From the NCBI GenBank assembly GCA_039932715.1, contig JBDTPN010000014.1, positions 13,193 to 77,192 on the forward strand: a stretch of DNA of 64,000 nt, written 5' to 3'. Positions within the stretch are counted from its first letter, which is position 1, and every line of letters begins with the position of its first letter. This DNA is from ZC4RG30 sp039932715. Lineage in GTDB: Bacteria > Pseudomonadota > Gammaproteobacteria > Steroidobacterales > Steroidobacteraceae. The position numbers and the translations under genes are program-made. Of this stretch, positions 46,932 through 55,902 are shown piece after piece. The notes beneath the pieces were generated by a model. It worked only from the letters and a program-made list of their open reading frames with translations. It was not told where the DNA came from and did not search any database.

Positions 46932-47741
46932 ATGGCAATGGAAAGGCAATTGGCGGGCGGCGCGCGGCGCCACCAGAATGAGCAGGCCAGCTATCCGCTG
47001 CTGTCAGGGCGGCGCGTGTTTGTCACCGGGGGTGGTAGCGGCATCGGCGCGGCCCTGGTCCAGGCCTTTGCCAGCCAGGGAACCCAGGTGGCCTTCGTGG
47101 ACATAGCGGAAGAACAAAGTCACGAACTGGCCGATGGCTTGCATGCCGCGGGATTTGCGAAACCCTGGTACCGTCCCTGCGATGTGACGGACGTGCCCTC
47201 ACTGCAGCGGGTAATCGCTGACGCGGCCCGGGAACTGGGCGACTTCCACGTGCTGGTCAACAACGTGGCCAGCGATGATCGCCATGCCTTGCAGGAGGTC
47301 ACGCCTGAATACTGGGATCGGCGTGTGGCCATTAACCAGCGGCCCGCGTTCTTTGCGATCCAGGCCGTGGTGCCCGGCATGCAGCGTCTGGGCGGCGGGT
47401 CGATCATCAACCTGGGATCCACCGGGTGGCAGACCAAGTCAGGCGGATACCCGGTGTATGCCACGGCCAAGTCCGCGATGAATGGACTCACCCGCGGTCT
47501 GGCGCGTGAACTGGGCGCGCAGCGCATACGCATCAACGTGGTGTCGCCTGGATGGGTGATGACCGAGCGGCAGATCAGTCTGTGGCTGGACGATGCCGGT
47601 GAGGCGGAGCTGGCCCGCAATCAATGTCTGCCAGACAAGGTCTGGCCCGAGGACATCGCCGCCATGGTCCTGTTCCTGGCTTCTGACCAGGCGCGGGCTA
47701 TCACCGCCCAGGAATTCATCGTGGACGCCGGCTGGCGCTAA
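46932..47741 (+). CDS. D-xylose/L-arabinose 1-dehydrogenase-like SDR
   Basis: The 269-residue SDR has FVTGGGSGIGAAL for NAD(P) binding, NNVA, the serine in NLGSTGW, and catalytic YATAK. Its C-terminus (LARNQCLPDKVWPEDIAAMVLFLAS and EFIVDAGWR) closely resembles Caulobacter xylose dehydrogenase XylB as I recall it. I therefore assign oxidation of the pentose to its lactone. ATG 46932 is used; a second ATG lies two codons later. It is flanked by two FAH-fold dehydratase genes. Confidence 0.88.
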   Translation: MAMERQLAGGARRHQNEQASYPLLSGRRVFVTGGGSGIGAALVQAFASQGTQVAFVDIAEEQSHELADGLHAAGFAKPWYRPCDVTDVPSLQRVIADAARELGDFHVLVNNVASDDRHALQEVTPEYWDRRVAINQRPAFFAIQAVVPGMQRLGGGSIINLGSTGWQTKSGGYPVYATAKSAMNGLTRGLARELGAQRIRINVVSPGWVMTERQISLWLDDAGEAELARNQCLPDKVWPEDIAAMVLFLASDQARAITAQEFIVDAGWR

Positions 47742-47749
47742 CGTTTGCA
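47736..47749. promoter_or_regulatory. Possible weak LacI-type site upstream of AraD1
   Basis: CGCTAACGTTTGCA has the central CG, right half TTnCA and two mismatches to TGnAAnCGnTTnCA. It overlaps the SDR stop and lies 58 bases upstream of the AraD1-type gene. It may be chance. Confidence 0.3.
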
Positions 47750-47807
47750 TGCCGCGTGGCGGCGATTCGGCTATGGTTGTGCAAACGGGGAAGGCAGGGA
47801 TAGCGCG

Positions 47808-48815
47808 ATGCGACTGATTCAGCTGGAAGACGAAGCCAGGCAGATCCGCGTCGGTGTGCTCGACGCGGCGGGACATCATGTGCGCCTGCTGGATGGCTTC
47901 TCTGGCACGCGGGAGCTGGCATTGCGTGCGATAGATGCCGGCGTATCGCTTGAGCAGCAAGCGGCGGCAACGCCAGGCACAGATAGCCTGAAATACGCAG
48001 ATCTGCTGCAAGCGGGACGAGTGCGCCCGCCGCTGCTCCATCCTGATCCTGCTCACTGCCTGGTGTCCGGAACGGGCCTGACTCATCTGGGTAGCGCGGC
48101 GGCACGCGACGCCATGCATCAGAACCTGCGGCAGCATGCCGAAGTGGGCACGCTGACCGACTCCATGCGCATGTTCCAGTGGGGTGTCGAGGGTGGCAAT
48201 CCTCTTCCGGGACAGCCAGGCGCACAGCCGGAATGGTTCTACAAGGGGAACGGCAGCATTCTCGCAAATCCCGGAGCGCCGCTGGAGTCACCGGATTTCG
48301 CGCTGGATGGCGGCGAAGAACCGGAGCTGGTGGGGCTGTATGTCATTGGCCCCGATGGCACGCCACATCGGCTGGGGTTCTCGATCGGCAACGAATTCTC
48401 CGATCACGTAACCGAGCGCGCAAATTATCTATATCTCGCCCACTCGAAGATGCGCGCCTGCGCGGTGGGCCCGGAGCTGCGCACGGGAACTTTGCCGCGC
48501 GACCTGCGGGGCACCAGTCGCATCCTGCGAAGTGGTGCCGTGGTGTGGGAAAAACCCTTTCTCACCGGCGAGGCCAACATGTGCCATTCGCTCGAGAACC
48601 TGGAATACCACCATTTCAAATATGCCGCGCACCGCCGACCTGGCGATGTGCACCTGCATTTCTTCGGCACCGGCACATTGAGCTTCGCCGACGGCATCAG
48701 CGCACAGGCGGGCGACGTTTTCGAAGTTGATCTGCCCGCGCTGGGCGCGCCGTTGCGCAATTCATTGGCAGTGGTGCACGCCGGATTCGCACCCGGCGGC
48801 GTACGCATTCTTTGA
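47808..48815 (+). CDS. araD1: AraD1/GguC family protein, probable 2-keto-3-deoxy-L-arabinonate dehydratase
   Basis: The 335-residue protein belongs to the AraD1/GguC branch of FAH-fold enzymes. Visible features are MRLIQLEDEARQIRVGVL at the start, FQWGVEGGNPLPGQPGAQPEWFYKGNGS, and GEEPELVGLYVIGPDG with the metal-ligand glutamates. Further on are FSIGNEFSDHVTERANYLYLAHSKM and HFFGTGTLSFADGI. In Agrobacterium gguC follows the ggu sugar transporter; here the ABC transporter follows 21 bases later. It probably performs the dehydratase step for L-arabinose-derived 2-keto-3-deoxypentonate. Confidence 0.85.
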   Translation: MRLIQLEDEARQIRVGVLDAAGHHVRLLDGFSGTRELALRAIDAGVSLEQQAAATPGTDSLKYADLLQAGRVRPPLLHPDPAHCLVSGTGLTHLGSAAARDAMHQNLRQHAEVGTLTDSMRMFQWGVEGGNPLPGQPGAQPEWFYKGNGSILANPGAPLESPDFALDGGEEPELVGLYVIGPDGTPHRLGFSIGNEFSDHVTERANYLYLAHSKMRACAVGPELRTGTLPRDLRGTSRILRSGAVVWEKPFLTGEANMCHSLENLEYHHFKYAAHRRPGDVHLHFFGTGTLSFADGISAQAGDVFEVDLPALGAPLRNSLAVVHAGFAPGGVRIL

Positions 48816-48836
48816 CACAGAGGGGGGAGGATTCAG

Positions 48837-49805
48837 ATGATGAAGCTATCGGCGTGGGTGGGGATGCTATGTGTAGCGGCATTGGCCGGTTGTTCGGGAA
48901 GTGGCAAGGACGCTGCAAAGGGAGCCATCTCCGTGGGCTTCAGTCAGGTAGGTGCCGAAAGCGAATGGCGCACGGCCAATACCCGCTCCGTCAAGGAGTC
49001 ACTGGCCCAACCGGAATTCCAGTTGAAGTTCTCCGATGGTCAGCAAAAGCAGGAAAACCAGATCAAGGCGCTGCGATCCTTCATCGCACAGCACGTGGAC
49101 GTGATCGCCTTTTCGCCAGTGGTGGAGACGGGCTGGGATACTGTGCTGGCCGAGGCCAAGGCCGCTGGCATTCCGGTAGTACTCACGGACCGCGCAGTGA
49201 ACGTGCCCGATGATTCGCTTTACGTAACGCTGATCGGTTCGGATTTCGTCGAGGAGGGCCGCCGCGCAGCGCGCTGGCTGGTCGAAGACAGCGCTGGCAA
49301 AAGCGGACCCATACGCGTGGTCGAGTTGCAGGGCACAGTGGGTTCGGCGCCGGCCAATGACCGCATGCGGGGTTTCGCCGAAGTCATTGGCCAGGATGCG
49401 CGCTTCCAGATCGTGCGCTCGCAAAGCGGCGATTTTACGCGAACCAAGGGCAAGGAAGTGATGGAGGCTTTCCTCAAGGCCGAGACTCGGCAGAAAATTG
49501 ATGTGCTGTTCGCGCACAACGACGATATGGCCATTGGCGCCATCCAGGCCATCGAGGAAGCTGGACTCAAGCCCGGCGAGGATATCCGCATCGTGTCCAT
49601 CGATGGCGTGCGCGGCGCGTTCGAGGCAATGAAGGCCGGCAAGCTAAATGCCACGGTGGAGTGCAATCCGATGCTGGGACCACAGCTGGCACAGTTAATC
49701 CGTGACGTGCATGCACGCAAACCCGTCCCGAAGCGCGTCGTGGTCGACGAAGGTGTGTTCACACGCGACCAGGCCGCTGCCGAACTGCCCAACCGCAAGT
49801 ACTGA
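48837..49805 (+). CDS. ytfQ: ABC transporter sugar-binding lipoprotein, YtfQ-like
   Basis: The 322-residue lipoprotein (lipobox LAGC) matches the YtfQ-type binding protein. It has ISVGFSQVGAESEWRTANT, FSDGQQKQENQIKALRSFIAQ and FSPVVETGWDTVLAEAKAAGIPVVLTDRAV. YtfQ of E. coli binds furanose forms of galactose and, more weakly, arabinose. In this locus L-arabinofuranose released by GH51 is the likely ligand. RBS GGGGGGAGG precedes the ATG. The ATPase gene follows. Confidence 0.92.
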   Translation: MMKLSAWVGMLCVAALAGCSGSGKDAAKGAISVGFSQVGAESEWRTANTRSVKESLAQPEFQLKFSDGQQKQENQIKALRSFIAQHVDVIAFSPVVETGWDTVLAEAKAAGIPVVLTDRAVNVPDDSLYVTLIGSDFVEEGRRAARWLVEDSAGKSGPIRVVELQGTVGSAPANDRMRGFAEVIGQDARFQIVRSQSGDFTRTKGKEVMEAFLKAETRQKIDVLFAHNDDMAIGAIQAIEEAGLKPGEDIRIVSIDGVRGAFEAMKAGKLNATVECNPMLGPQLAQLIRDVHARKPVPKRVVVDEGVFTRDQAAAELPNRKY

Positions 49806-49821
49806 ACCCAAGGCTTTCACA

Positions 49822-51318
49822 ATGAGCGCGGTGGCGCTGCGCGCCGAAGGGCTTAGCAAGCGTTTTGGTGCCACTGTGGCGCTGGACGGCGCGAGCCTGG
49901 TGCTGCGCGCCGGTGAGATTCATGCGCTGATGGGGCAGAACGGCGCCGGCAAGTCGACGTTAATCCGGCTGCTCACCGGAGCGCAATCTCCCGATTCCGG
50001 AACCATCCAACTGGACGGGCAACTCATCGCGCCCACTACGCCGCTTGAGGCACAGCGCGCGGGCATCAGCACCGTCTACCAGGAAGTGAATCTGTGCCCC
50101 AACCTGTCGGTGGCAGAGAACCTTTATGCGGGCCGGTTTCCGCGGCACTGGACCGGGCTGATCGATCACGCGCAGGTTCGAGAGGGTGCAAGGCGACTGC
50201 TGGCAGAGCTGCAACTGTACATCGACGTGGATCGACCGCTGGGAAGTTACCCCGTCGCCGTGCAGCAGATGGTGGCCATCGCGCGCGCGCTGGGTGTTTC
50301 CGCGCGCGTCCTGATCCTGGATGAGCCTACCTCCAGCCTCGACCAGCACGAAGTGCGCGAGCTGTTCACGGTGATGCGCCGGCTGCGGGAGCGCGGCATG
50401 GCCATACTGTTTGTCACGCATTTCCTGGACCAGGTCTATGCGATATCCGACCGCATCACGGTGTTGCGCAATGGCGCACTGGTGGGTGAGTTCGCCACGG
50501 CGGGACTGACGCAATCTGCACTGGTGGCGGCGATGGTAGGCCGCGAGGTGGTGGCGGCGGCGCGTGACTCCCGCAATGCGGGAACCGCAGGTGCGCCGCT
50601 GCTGGTCGAAGTGCAGGGACTGGGGCGGCGTAATGCGCTTGAAGCGGTGGACCTTCACATCCATGCCGGCGAAGTGCTGGGTCTGGGCGGCCTGCTGGGT
50701 TCCGGGCGCACGCAGCTGGCGCGATTGTTATTCGGCCTGGACCGCGCCGACTGCGGACAGGTGCGCGTTGCGGGCGAGCCGGTCGCGTTGCGCCAGCCGT
50801 CTGACGCGGTGGCGCAGGGATTTGCGCTGTGCCCCGAGGAACGCAAGACCGAGGGCATCGTCGCCGGTCTGTCGGTGCGCGAGAACATCGTGTTGTCGCT
50901 ACAGGCGCGCGGGGGCTGGTGGCGGGCGATGACGCTCGACAGACAGCAGTCACTTGCGCGCGAATTAGTCCAGCGGCTTGGCATCAAGGTGGCGGACGTC
51001 GAGACGCCAGTGGGTGCACTTTCTGGCGGCAACCAGCAGAAGGTGGTGTTGGCCCGCTGGCTGGCCACGACACCACGGCTGCTGATCCTGGATGAGCCCA
51101 CCCGCGGCATAGATGTCGCTGCGCGGCAGGAAATCATGGGAGAGATCCTGCGCCTGGCACAGCAGGGGATGGGCGTGCTGTTCATCTCGGCCGAACTCGA
51201 AGAACTGACCCGCCTTTGCGATCGCATCGCCGTGCTGCGCGACCGGCGCAAAGCCGGCGAGTTGCTGGCGGGTTGTGACGGACAACAGGTGCTCGACCTG
51301 ATTGCCGGTGAATCCTGA
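49822..51318 (+). CDS. ytfR: ABC transporter ATP-binding protein with two nucleotide-binding domains, YtfR-like
   Basis: The 498-residue protein has two ABC domains, as in sugar importers of the CUT2 family. The first has Walker A GQNGAGKST (about residues 38-46) and Walker B ILDEPTSSLD. The second has a degenerate P-loop GLLGSGRTQLARLLF, signature LSGGNQQKVVLARWL and ILDEPTRGIDV. The longer frame upstream overlaps the binding-protein gene and is rejected. It shares a TGATG overlap with the first permease gene. Confidence 0.95.
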   Translation: MSAVALRAEGLSKRFGATVALDGASLVLRAGEIHALMGQNGAGKSTLIRLLTGAQSPDSGTIQLDGQLIAPTTPLEAQRAGISTVYQEVNLCPNLSVAENLYAGRFPRHWTGLIDHAQVREGARRLLAELQLYIDVDRPLGSYPVAVQQMVAIARALGVSARVLILDEPTSSLDQHEVRELFTVMRRLRERGMAILFVTHFLDQVYAISDRITVLRNGALVGEFATAGLTQSALVAAMVGREVVAAARDSRNAGTAGAPLLVEVQGLGRRNALEAVDLHIHAGEVLGLGGLLGSGRTQLARLLFGLDRADCGQVRVAGEPVALRQPSDAVAQGFALCPEERKTEGIVAGLSVRENIVLSLQARGGWWRAMTLDRQQSLARELVQRLGIKVADVETPVGALSGGNQQKVVLARWLATTPRLLILDEPTRGIDVAARQEIMGEILRLAQQGMGVLFISAELEELTRLCDRIAVLRDRRKAGELLAGCDGQQVLDLIAGES

Positions 51319-52340
51319 TGCGGCGCCTGTTTGTCCACCCGACGTTCTGGCCGCTGGCGGCGCTGGCATTGCTGCTGATGGCAAATGGCCTTTTCAATCC
51401 GGGCTTTCTCGCGCTGCAATGGCGCGGCGGTCATCTGTACGGCAATCTCATCGACATCGCCAACCGCGCCGCGCCACTGGCCCTGGTGTCCATGGGCATG
51501 ACGCTGGTCATTGCCGTGCGTGGTCTTGATATATCGGTGGGCGCCGTGCTGGCGATTGCCGCCACCATTGCGGCTGCAACGATTACGCATTTGCAGGCCG
51601 GCAGTGCACAAGGCAGCCTGCTTCCCCTGTTCGCCGCCATCGGCGCGGCGCTTGTCGCCGCCGCGCTGTGCGGATTGTGGAATGGGTTGCTGGTGGTGAA
51701 GGCGGGTATGCAGCCCATTGTTGCCACGCTGATTCTGATGGTGGCGGGACGCGGCCTGGCGCAACTGATCAGCGACGGCCAGATTCTCACCATCTACTAC
51801 GCACCATATGCCTTTCTCGGCAACGGGTTCTTGCTGGGCCTGCCATTCGCGCTGTATCTGGTGGTCGCGGTATTCATTGCGCTCAAGCTGCTGCTTACGC
51901 GCACCGCCCTGGGCCTGTTCATACGCGCCATCGGGGACAATCCACTGGCGGCCCACGTTGCGGGCGTGCGCGCGCACACCATTACCCCGGCGCTGTATGT
52001 GTTCTGCGCATGCTGTGCGGGGATGGCGGGCCTGCTCGTGAGCTCGAATGTCGCCAGTGCCGACGCCAACAACGCGGGGCAGCTGCTTGAACTGGACGCC
52101 ATCCTGGCCGTGAGCCTTGGCGGCAGTGCGCTTACCGGTGGACGCTTTAATCTGTTCGGCAGCCTGGTGGGCGCGTTGATCATCCAGACATTGACCACGA
52201 CCATCTACAGCATCGGCGTGCCTCCGCAGGTAAACCTGGTGGTAAAGGCGGTGCTGGTGATGCTGGTCCTGTTGCTGCAGTCACCGCAGTTTCGCCAGCA
52301 ATTGCGCATGCTTGCACCTGCCGCCCGGAGCAGCGCATGA
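51318..52340 (+). CDS. ytfT: ABC transporter permease, YtfT-like
   Basis: The 340-residue membrane protein has the CUT2 permease pattern: APLALVSMGMTLVIAVRGLDISVGAVLAIAA and LAVSLGGSALTGGRFNLFGSLVGALIIQT. Seven to ten hydrophobic segments are visible. It starts within the stop of the ATPase gene and overlaps the second permease by ATGA. It forms half of the heterodimeric channel for the YtfQ ligand. Confidence 0.94.
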   Translation: MRRLFVHPTFWPLAALALLLMANGLFNPGFLALQWRGGHLYGNLIDIANRAAPLALVSMGMTLVIAVRGLDISVGAVLAIAATIAAATITHLQAGSAQGSLLPLFAAIGAALVAAALCGLWNGLLVVKAGMQPIVATLILMVAGRGLAQLISDGQILTIYYAPYAFLGNGFLLGLPFALYLVVAVFIALKLLLTRTALGLFIRAIGDNPLAAHVAGVRAHTITPALYVFCACCAGMAGLLVSSNVASADANNAGQLLELDAILAVSLGGSALTGGRFNLFGSLVGALIIQTLTTTIYSIGVPPQVNLVVKAVLVMLVLLLQSPQFRQQLRMLAPAARSSA

Positions 52341-53332
52341 GTTCAGATGCAGCAGTGGTACGCCACACACTGGCGCGGCGCCTCGGGGATCCCGCTGTCC
52401 TGTCACTGACCGTGACGGTTTCGCTGTTCGTCGTGCTGTCGCTGGCGGGAGGCATGCGCTTCGACGGCTTCCTCGCGCCACAGGTATTCCTGAATCTGTT
52501 CATCGACAATGCCGGGCTGCTGGTGGTGGCAGTGGGCATGACCTTCGTCATCCTCACTGGCGGCATTGACCTCTCTGTGGGCGCGGTAGTGGCATTCACT
52601 ACGGTGCTGCTTGCAAGCCTGGTACAGCACCACCGCTGGCATCCGCTGGCCGCGATGCTGCTTGCGTTGCTCGTGGGCACGGGCTTCGGCGCTGCCATGG
52701 GTTTCACCATTCATCGTTATCGATTGCAGCCCTTCGTGGTCACACTGGCCGGCATGTTCCTTGCCCGGGGCGTGGCAACGCTGATAAGTGTGGATTCAAT
52801 AGGCATCGACAACTCATTCCAGATGGCGGTGGCGGGACTGCGCATTCCGCTGGGTGGTGGAACATCGCTGTCGGTGGGCGCGGTGACAGCGCTTGCGGTG
52901 GTGGTGATTGCCACGCTCGTTTCGCGTTCCACGCCATTCGGACGCACGGTCTGCGCCATCGGTGGCAGCGAGGCATCGGCGTTACTGATGGGGCTGCCGG
53001 TTGGTGCAACGCTGGTTCGCGTTTACGCACTCAGTGGTTTCTGCGCAGCGCTGGCGGGAGTCCTGTACACCGTGTACATGCTCAGCGGTTACAGCCTGCA
53101 TGGTACGGGGTTGGAGCTGGATGCCATTGCTGCAGTGGTTATCGGGGGCACGCTGCTATCGGGCGGTACTGGTCAAGTGCCCGGTACGCTGTTTGGTGTG
53201 CTGGTGCTGGGCCTGATCCAGACGCTGATTGTTTTTGATGGCACCTTGAGTTCCTGGTGGACGCGGATCGTGATCGGCGTGCTGCTGCTGTTCTTTTGCC
53301 TGATGCAGCGGCTGTTGTTGCGACGGACGTAA
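52337..53332 (+). CDS. yjfF: ABC transporter permease, YjfF-like
   Basis: The 331-residue CUT2 permease carries GLLVVAVGMTFVILTGGIDLSVGAVVAFTTVL, the loop GMFLARGVATLIS and AAVVIGGTLLSGGTGQVPGTLFGVLVLG. It is the second permease of the YtfQRT-YjfF-like importer, translationally coupled to the first. It ends 14 bases from the convergent MFS gene. Confidence 0.94.
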   Translation: MSSDAAVVRHTLARRLGDPAVLSLTVTVSLFVVLSLAGGMRFDGFLAPQVFLNLFIDNAGLLVVAVGMTFVILTGGIDLSVGAVVAFTTVLLASLVQHHRWHPLAAMLLALLVGTGFGAAMGFTIHRYRLQPFVVTLAGMFLARGVATLISVDSIGIDNSFQMAVAGLRIPLGGGTSLSVGAVTALAVVVIATLVSRSTPFGRTVCAIGGSEASALLMGLPVGATLVRVYALSGFCAALAGVLYTVYMLSGYSLHGTGLELDAIAAVVIGGTLLSGGTGQVPGTLFGVLVLGLIQTLIVFDGTLSSWWTRIVIGVLLLFFCLMQRLLLRRT

Positions 53333-53346
53333 TTTGATGGCTGCGA

Positions 53347-54669
53347 TCAGGCCAAGCGCGCAGCCTGCCGCTCACGCAGGCCGTAGCGGCGGCAGCCCGC
53401 GGCAATCAGCAAGCCGGCGCAGACCATGAATCCGCCCAGCACGCCCACGCCCGCGTCGCGGCTGCCGAACCATCCGGTCAGCAGTCCCAGCAGGTAGGGC
53501 CCGACGAACCCGCCGAGATTGCCGAATGAGTTGATCGCGGCGAGTCCGGCGGCCACCCCGGTTCCGGTGAGCAGTGATCCGGGGAAGCTCCAGAACAAGG
53601 CGGTGGCGACCAGCGCGCCGGTGGTCGCCACCGATAGCAGCGTCGCCGTTATCAAGGTGCTGTCCGGCCACGCGGCGCTCAACGCCAGGCAAGTGCCACC
53701 AATTGCGGCTGCGCAGGAAGCGTGCCAGCGTTTCTCGCCAACGCGTTCCGCGTGCCGCGTAATCAGCACCGACGCCACGGCGCTGCTGAAATAGCAGGCG
53801 GCTGTCACCAGCCCAATGGTCAGCACCGACTTGATACCGGTCTCGCGGATGATGGTGGGCAACCAGAAGTTGATGCCGTATACGCCAGTGACTATGCAGA
53901 ACAATATCGCCGTGAACAGCCACATGGCCGGCGTCGCGAACAGCGCGCGCAGGGAGTGATTGCCTTTGGTGATGGCGTCCTGTGCCAGCCGGTCTTTGAG
54001 CATCTGCTTTTCCGCCGGTGCCAGCCAGCGCGCTTCGTCGATGCTGTTGTCCAGATAGAGCAGCACCAGGATGCCCAGCAATACGGCAGGTGCGGCCTCG
54101 ATGAGAAACAGCCACTGCCAGTCGTGCATGCCATGGGTACCGGCGAACCCGTCCATGATGGCACCGGAGACCGGTGCACCGAACACGAAGGAAAACGGCT
54201 GCGCCATCAACAGCAGCGCGATGGCGCGACTCTGCCGGTGCGCGGGATACCAGTAGTTGAGATAGAGCAGCACGCCGGGAAAGAATCCGGCCTCGGCGGC
54301 GCCCAGCAGGAAGCGCAGGCCGTAGAACACCGTTTCTACTGAAAGCCCGGTGGCATGCGACACCGGCTCGGTGAATGCCATCGCGGCCGAAATGATGCCC
54401 CAGGTCACCATGATGCGTGCGATCCACAGCCGCGCCCCCAGCCTGTTGAGCGCAAGGTTGCTGGGCACTTCGAACAGGAAATAGCCGATGAAAAATATGC
54501 CCGCGCCAAAGCCGTAGGCCGCCTCGGAAATGGAGAGATCCGCCAGCATGTGCAACTTGGCGAACCCGACGTTGACCCGGTCCAGGTAGGCCACCAGGTA
54601 GCACAGGCCCAGAAACGGCAGCAGCCGCAGCGTCACCTTTGCATAGGTGCGCTCCTCGTTGACGTTCAA
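53347..54669 (-). CDS. MFS transporter, ACS type
   Basis: The 440-residue protein has twelve membrane segments and ACS signatures: LVAYLDRVNVGFAKLHM, GIFFIGYFLFEVPSNLALNRLGARLWIARI and LLGAAEAGFFPGVLLYLNYWYP. A longer frame begins at 54711. The TTG at 54669 overlaps the esterase stop as TTGA and gives the standard family N-terminus. It follows the CBM48-like esterase and may carry the acid that esterase releases. Confidence 0.9.
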   Translation of the reverse strand: MNVNEERTYAKVTLRLLPFLGLCYLVAYLDRVNVGFAKLHMLADLSISEAAYGFGAGIFFIGYFLFEVPSNLALNRLGARLWIARIMVTWGIISAAMAFTEPVSHATGLSVETVFYGLRFLLGAAEAGFFPGVLLYLNYWYPAHRQSRAIALLLMAQPFSFVFGAPVSGAIMDGFAGTHGMHDWQWLFLIEAAPAVLLGILVLLYLDNSIDEARWLAPAEKQMLKDRLAQDAITKGNHSLRALFATPAMWLFTAILFCIVTGVYGINFWLPTIIRETGIKSVLTIGLVTAACYFSSAVASVLITRHAERVGEKRWHASCAAAIGGTCLALSAAWPDSTLITATLLSVATTGALVATALFWSFPGSLLTGTGVAAGLAAINSFGNLGGFVGPYLLGLLTGWFGSRDAGVGVLGGFMVCAGLLIAAGCRRYGLRERQAARLA

Positions 54670-55874
54670 CGGAACAGCAGCGGTGCTACGTCGCGCAGGT
54701 AACCTCGCCAAACGCGCCAGTGGTGTGCACCCTCGGACTCCACGAAGGTGTGCTTGATGCCGGCCTTCTGCAGCGCCTCGTGTGTGGTGCGGGCCCCCGC
54801 CATGGCCGTATCCGAGACGCCGCAGGCTATCCAGAGCAGCTTGATCTGCTTGTTGGCTGCGGCGGGATTGGCCGCCATGGCAGCGATGGGATCCGGCCCT
54901 GCGGCCGCAGATGCAGGATTGCCCAGCAGGCCCGCACTCATGATGCCCACATAGCTGAAAGTGTCGAGGTGCCCGAGCCCGAACCGCCCCGCCTGCATGC
55001 CGCCCATCGAGAAGCCGATGATGGCGCGGTTGTCGTGATTGGCCAGCGTGCGGTATTTGCCGTCAATCAGCGGAATCACATCCTCAAGGATGTCGCGCTC
55101 GTAAAGGGCGAAGTCACCGCCGAACGCGCCCGCATTTGCGGGTGGAATGCCGGTGCCGTCACCGTTTACCGAAGCGCCGCCATAACCCAGCGGCATGACG
55201 ACGATGAAGGGCCTGATGGACTTTGTCGCCAGCAGGTTGTCGAGGATGTCGTTGGCGCGGCCGTAGCGATGCCAGGAATGGTGATCATTGGCGAAGCCGT
55301 GCAGAAGGTAAAGCACCGGATAGCGAAGGCGCGGATTGGCGTCATAACCCGGCGGCAGGTAGACATTGAGCTCGCGTACCACATTGTTCGACTTCGACTT
55401 GTAAAGCAGGGTGCGGATCTCGCCATGCGCAACGTCCTGCACGTCAAAGAATGCGGGTGTGTCGCCCGGCACGTTCACGATGCTGGTGGTCGTGCTGTTG
55501 ACGTATCCGATCTTGACTTGTGGATTCACGGGATCCGGCAGCCGCACACCGTCTACGGTGAAGTAGTACACATACTCGTCCGGCTTCAGCGGCCCGACTG
55601 TCGTGGTCCAGACGCCGTCTGCGCCGCGGCTCAGTGCAACGTCAGGGCCGAAGTCTCCTGAGACCGTTACCGCTTTCGCTTCGGTGGCCCGCAAGTTGAA
55701 TGTGACGCGGCCACTTGCGACCAGCGGTGAAGCGATCGCCGCCGCTGGCTGCGCAGACGGTCCTCCCGCACGCATGCCGACTTCCTGTGCGGAAGCCAGC
55801 ATGACGGTTGATGCGGCGATGATCGAGCATGCCAGGCGAAAAGCTGATCGGCCGGTTGAGGTCTGCTTCATCAT
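54666..55874 (-). CDS. Secreted esterase with N-terminal CBM48-like domain (paralogue of 30816)
   Basis: The 402-residue protein has a signal peptide ending MLASA. An early-set domain follows (VTFNLRATEAKAVTVSGDFG, with EYVYYFTVDG). The esterase domain has VLYLLHGFANDHHSWHRYGRA and nucleophile GFSMGGMQAG, with a late EGAHHWRVWRGYL. This is the feruloyl/acetyl xylan esterase layout shared with the protein at 30816. AAGGATG precedes two adjacent ATGs (55874, 55871). It is coupled to an ACS transporter and sits 28 bases after a beta-lactamase-fold gene. Confidence 0.9.
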   Translation of the reverse strand: MMKQTSTGRSAFRLACSIIAASTVMLASAQEVGMRAGGPSAQPAAAIASPLVASGRVTFNLRATEAKAVTVSGDFGPDVALSRGADGVWTTTVGPLKPDEYVYYFTVDGVRLPDPVNPQVKIGYVNSTTTSIVNVPGDTPAFFDVQDVAHGEIRTLLYKSKSNNVVRELNVYLPPGYDANPRLRYPVLYLLHGFANDHHSWHRYGRANDILDNLLATKSIRPFIVVMPLGYGGASVNGDGTGIPPANAGAFGGDFALYERDILEDVIPLIDGKYRTLANHDNRAIIGFSMGGMQAGRFGLGHLDTFSYVGIMSAGLLGNPASAAAGPDPIAAMAANPAAANKQIKLLWIACGVSDTAMAGARTTHEALQKAGIKHTFVESEGAHHWRVWRGYLRDVAPLLFR

Positions 55875-55902
55875 GAGTTCATCCTTGTTTGCCTGGTCGG
55901 GT

